Origin: Ulota crispa
Lineage: Eukaryota > Streptophyta > Bryopsida > Orthotrichales > Orthotrichaceae
Reading direction: 5' to 3'
Assembly (NCBI GenBank): GCA_963920765.1
Contig: OY987248.1
Span: 18,634,539 to 18,698,538, forward strand
Length of the DNA stretch: 64,000 nucleotides
Position numbers and translations under genes: made by a program. Below the pieces are notes generated by a model that did no database searches, had not been told where the DNA came from, and saw only the letters and a program-made list of their open reading frames with translations. Of the stretch, positions 60,358 through 64,000 are shown in pieces; position 1 is the first letter of the stretch, and the number at the start of each line of letters is the position of its first letter.

Positions 60358-61233
60358 TACAATGGGATACACTAATCTTATCAACTGCCTATTTTAGTCA
60401 TTCAATTTTTTTGGTGAAATATGGAGTATAATTGGTGTAATTTTTTCAAAAAGAAATCATTGCATTCTTGTACAATCCCAATCAAGCATACCAAAGTCAA
60501 ATTCCTAAAAATCAAAACTCCATTTTTGGTAAATTATTTTGTGAGAAATTCATGGTTTAAATATGATACTTGATTGAAAAACATTGATGATGAATTTTTG
60601 AGATTTGATTCCACAGGTATGTAGGAAACATCCATACACACATCTTCCATGCTAAAAAACACCCCCTTAAGTAACAAAAATATGATCTACAAAATACTTA
60701 GTGAAACTCGTGATAGGCCCAAATTTTGTAATATATACATTTTTATTTTTTAAATAGCTAATCATCAAGTAAATAATATATCATGTTTAGAGATACAAAT
60801 TTAGTTACAATATTTGAGTTAAATAACAAAATTTTATTTTCATAGAAAAATGTGTATTTTACAAAATTTGGGCCTATCACAAGTTTCACTAAATATTTTG
60901 TAGATCTTATTTTTGTTACTTAAGGGGGTGTTTTTTAGCATGGAAGATGTGCATATGGATGTTTCCTACATACCCATGGAATTAAATCTCAAAAATTCAT
61001 CATCAATGTTTTTCAATCAAGTATCATATTTAAACCATGAATTTCTTACAAAATAATTCATCAAAAATGAAGTTTTGATTTTTAGGAATTTGGATTTGGT
61101 ATGCTTGATTGGGATTGTACAAGAATGCAATGATCTATTTTTTGAAAAAATTACACCAATTATACTCCATATTTCACCAAAAGAACTAAGTGGCTCAAAT
61201 AAGCAGTTGATAAGATTAGTGTACCCCACTATA
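60358..61233. mobile_element. Giant hairpin MITE, mariner-like, copy 2
   Basis: Ends TACAATGGGATACACTAATC and inverse GATTAGTGTACCCCACTATA. The arms are about 400 bp each and nearly perfect around a loop near 60770-60840. It shares with copy 1 the blocks TTGATGATGAATTTTTGAGA (or one-base variant) and GTAGGAAACATCCATA. Confidence 0.75.
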
Positions 61234-63073
61234 CATATGAATAAGCATAGAATAGGATATTCATTAATTTGGGAATTATATGGGTCCCATTTTGTACTCC
61301 ACCTCAATCCAAAATAGTTTCCTCAAACTATTTTCAAAAGTATCAAGTTCAGTCTGAGCCACTAAGATATTTTCCCTCACAAATTCCTCCTCTCAGGTGA
61401 GGACAAGTGTACCAAAGGGGCTTGGTTTGGGATGATCACCCCAATCTTCCCAAATTTTCAAAAGTCCCAAAATGAAATTTTGTCCCAAATTAATGAATAT
61501 CTTGTTATAGGGATTTTCCAATTAAGAGCACAAATTACAAAAAACTCAAAATTAAAGCAAAATGTGAAAACAATCTATCTATATAACAAAGTTTGATTGG
61601 CAATACTTTTATTACATGGGTGAAAAATGCATGGGTAAAAAAAAGGTGTTTTATTGCATGGATAAATTGGACTATGTGGGTAAAGAAATTGCATGGATAA
61701 AAAACGAAAAGCATGTTTCATAGAAATCAATGGCAATCTTTTTATTGTTAGGATAAAAGAATTGAATAGATGAAAAATTGCATGGGTAAAAATAGAAAAT
61801 GCTTTTTTGTGTGAGTAAAAAAATGTTTTACCCTTTGGGTAAAAAATAAAAAGCAATGTATGTAATTGGGCTTGAAATTGGAGATTTTGCAAAATATGGC
61901 CTAAAATTGAACTACCTGGATAAAAGACAACAAAATGCTTTAACCCAAAGGAATTTTTTTGTGTAGTTGGGCTTGGAATTATTTTGTGTAGTTGGGCTTG
62001 TAATTATTTTGTGTAGTTGGGCTTGTAATTATTTTGTGTAGTTGGGCTTGTAATTATTTTGTGTAGTTGGGCTTGTAATTATTTTGTGTAGTTGGGCTTG
62101 TAATTATTTTGTGTAGTTGGGCTTGTAATTATTTTGTGTATTGTCAAATCAAAAGATACCTATACTAGTCTCAAATAGGAAAATACGTATTCACAATACT
62201 GTGTTGCTTTTATTTTTCCTCACAACACAACATCCATGGCCAAACAACTCCTCTCCTCTCATTGCCTGGTCTCTAGTACTCTCAAGGGCCCCTCATTGTC
62301 AATGTTGCTCTATGTGCATTGTGACCCTTTGTGCCATATCTTATGGAAAACGCTAAATTTTGAAATGATCTCATATGCAATTTTTTTTTGTCTAAGACAA
62401 TTGGTTGAATGTTAAATGAATAGGCAGCAAAAACTCTTTGAAGAATTGTCTTTTGATACATGTTTGAATTGTGCCCCTATTTGTACTTAGAGCATCCACA
62501 CCCTTGCACACAACTTGGAGTTTTAGAAAGCAAGTGTCCAAGGTGCATTCACAACCACGGGTTGGCTCAAATCTCTGATGCCCCACCCTTGCCTTCAAAT
62601 AAGTACAAGCAAGCACTGAGAGCATATCACTAAGGATAATTGTCGAGTTTCAATTGTGGGCTTTTTGGGTTGACCAATCAATAAGTTTTGATTGTGTAGG
62701 ATTTGGACGTGATAACAATTCATCAAACCACAAACATTTTGGTGTTTGAGAGACAATTGAGCGGGCCCTGACTTGCATAAAGTGTTGTTACATTTGCGGT
62801 GAAGCGGGCCAAGTAGAGCAGCCACAGAAAGTGCTATTTAACCTTTGAGCACCCCAATGCCCCAAATCTAGGCTCTCCATATTCAACAATTTCTTGACTT
62901 TGATCATTATAATCTTTAGATTTTTGTAATGAATGCTTACCAAATTTTTTGTACATCTACGGACCCTAAGCCTCGTGCAATATCAAAGGCTAACTCTTTT
63001 AGATGTTGTTTTTGAACTTGCAACGCTAAATTGTTTGCAATGAGGTCCAACACGGCATGAACTGGGGATGGAC
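61234..63073. other. Intergenic with a minisatellite
   Basis: Apart from the 25-bp repeats at 61955-62140, no gene or element was recognised. 62400-62830 has open frames on the minus strand without known motifs. Confidence 0.45.
61955..62140. repeat. 25-bp minisatellite, about seven units
   Basis: Unit GTGTAGTTGGGCTTGTAATT plus ATTTT, starting at 61961, 61986, 62011 and so on with constant 25-bp spacing. The first unit differs by one base. No spacers between units. Confidence 0.95.
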
Positions 63074-63216
63074 CACTAGTAGAAAAATGCGTTGGAGTTA
63101 ACATAAACTACATGATGTTTTTTTGTTCCCAACGCAAATTTTCATGTTTACAGCGCAAAATTTTGCGTTTGGAACATAAAACATCATGTAGATTCCAACG
63201 CAATTTTCTTCTAGTG
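63074..63216. mobile_element. CACTA-like MITE, 143 bp
   Basis: Ends CACTAGTAGAAAAATGCGTT and inverse AACGCAATTTTCTTCTAGTG. Inner arms include ACTACATGATGTTTT / AAAACATCATGTAG. Flanking trinucleotides GAC and AAC match at 2 of 3 positions. CACTAGNAGAAAA-type ends are typical of plant CACTA elements. Confidence 0.65.
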
Positions 63217-63236
63217 AACGCTCAAGGTTTAAGCTA

Positions 63237-63474
63237 TTAACCCCTAAGCCCTCGGAGTTGTTTTAGGGTTTAGGATAAAATGAGGGGTTTAATGACCACC
63301 ACAGCTTGCAAAATTACATCCAAAAAAAGTGACCGTAGGATTTGAAAAAGGACCACCTTCTTTACTAGTGGAGACCAGCCACAACTTTTTTCAAAGTACT
63401 ATTCTAGAGAAAAAGTGAGAAAAACTTGGGATGCCCAACGACATGATCCTGTTGCTGTGGCACTTACGGGTTAA
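63237..63474. mobile_element. TTAA-bounded piggyBac-like MITE
   Basis: Begins TTAACCCCTAAGCCC and ends CACTTACGGGTTAA; 238 bp, interior unrelated to the other subfamilies. Confidence 0.5.
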
Positions 63475-63728
63475 GGCACGTTTAGTGTACAAGGGTGCAG
63501 ATGCTCTTATATGGTGCCCTTGGCTGTAAATTCCAAAAAAGACAACCATCGCAATGGTGGAATAAGCCATTAACCTGCAGGTACCGCCGCATCACGGGTC
63601 GGGGCGTCCTTGTAGGAACGGGTGGACCGAGATTCCAAAGTGGCCCAGACGAAACCCTAGCCCAATTCTATCGGTCGGAACTTATCTACCGCCCACTCAA
63701 GGCCTGCGACCCACCGTGGCCATGGCCA

Positions 63729-64000
63729 ATGTATGAGAGTAACCGTGCGTCCGTAACGCTGTGGCTTCGTCTTCTTGCTTTTCTAGCCACGGCCTTGGCC
63801 ATCTCTTCCGCCATAGCCATCCACCCCCCGTCTCCTCGCCGCCCCTTCCTCCGCGGCCCAGACTCTCATCGTCGCCATGTCTCCTGCTCTTTCACGTCCT
63901 AGTCCCTTTTTAGATTATTTCGGAGGCGTTTACCGTGGCGCTTGCGTGACGAAATTGCCTACTTAGTTGGATTGGGGTTTGTCAGACATTGAGGTGCGTC
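63729..64000 (+). CDS. Possible secreted or membrane protein, partial
   Basis: GC-rich edge region. From the ATG at 63729 the frame reads MYESNRASVTLWLRLLAF followed by LATALAISSAIA, a basic then hydrophobic start like a signal peptide, and a Pro/Arg-rich stretch. A TAG at 63900 interrupts it; reading on gives SLFRLFRRRLPW and TGA at 63991-63993. A competing ATG at 63877 opens another frame (MSPALSRPSPFLDYFGG) with an in-frame TAG at 63964 and no end in the window. I cannot decide between them. The rise in GC is the main sign of a gene. Confidence 0.3.

Noticed and set aside
61955..62140. CRISPR-like array
   Set aside because: Head-to-tail 25-bp units without spacers, in eukaryotic DNA.
1..64000. 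Ciliate origin because of TAR=Gln
   Set aside because: Long AT-rich intergenic DNA, MITE-rich structure and plant-type monooxygenase do not fit ciliate macronuclear DNA; an ulvophyte fits better. This is inference, not identification.
1..64000. Suppressor tRNA-Gln (UUA/CUA) in the window
   Set aside because: I looked for T-arm-like GGTTCNANNCC sequences with matching arms and found none that fold convincingly by eye. tRNA-scanning software would be needed to be sure.

Overview
This window is nuclear DNA of a photosynthetic eukaryote. Genes have several GT-AG introns, sit in AT-rich intergenic DNA, and are surrounded by many small inverted-repeat transposons. The FAD monooxygenase and one small gene look plant/green-algal. 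The most informative feature is the genetic code. Several convincing genes are interrupted in frame by TAA or TAG but never by TGA, and the clear gene ends use TGA. In a tandem duplication inside the CHAT gene, a TAA stands where the sister copy has CAA (Gln). This fits the nuclear code with TAR=Gln and TGA as sole stop, known in ulvophycean green algae (Dasycladales, Cladophorales, Trentepohliales and relatives), so I infer such an alga. I read no species from the sequence.

Layout. 1-7.1 kb: gene-free, with four MITE-like elements. 7.1-10.5 kb (-): plant-type FAD monooxygenase, four exons, a 403-bp MITE in its largest intron. 14.2-15.6 kb: a divergent pair, a small conserved-looking protein (-) and an unrecognised protein (+), sharing a 190-bp promoter. 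19.74-23.35 kb: a complete PIF/Harbinger transposon with TIRs and TTA target duplications, carrying a decayed transposase and a SANT-like protein gene that itself uses TAG as a sense codon. 23.75-27.2 kb (+): seven-exon gene resembling the UPF0739 (C1orf74) family, with two hairpin MITEs and a minisatellite in its introns. 28.3-29.4 kb (+): double ubiquitin-like, Cys-rich, RING-H2 protein. 37.1-39.6 kb (-): an unrecognised, probably beta-rich protein with a faint gasdermin-like pattern. 42.2-49.7 kb (+): a large helical-repeat (TPR-like), tandem-UIM, CHAT protease gene with a duplicated 3' end. 50-64 kb: mostly transposon-derived or featureless AT-rich DNA, with a possible signal-peptide gene starting at the right edge.

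Possible teamwork (inference). The CHAT protease gene has an intact His/Cys dyad and ubiquitin-interacting motifs. It lies divergently beside the possible pore-forming gene, and a ubiquitin-like/RING ligase gene lies 13 kb away. In bacteria and fungi, CHAT or other proteases next to gasdermins form cell-death modules. Whether this cluster is an algal equivalent is the main hypothesis to test.

Mobile DNA dominates the rest. At least nine elements bounded by TTAA with CCCNTAAA-type ends look piggyBac-like. Others resemble mariner/Stowaway, PIF/Tourist, CACTA and Mutator MITEs. No rRNA, tRNA or CRISPR array was seen.
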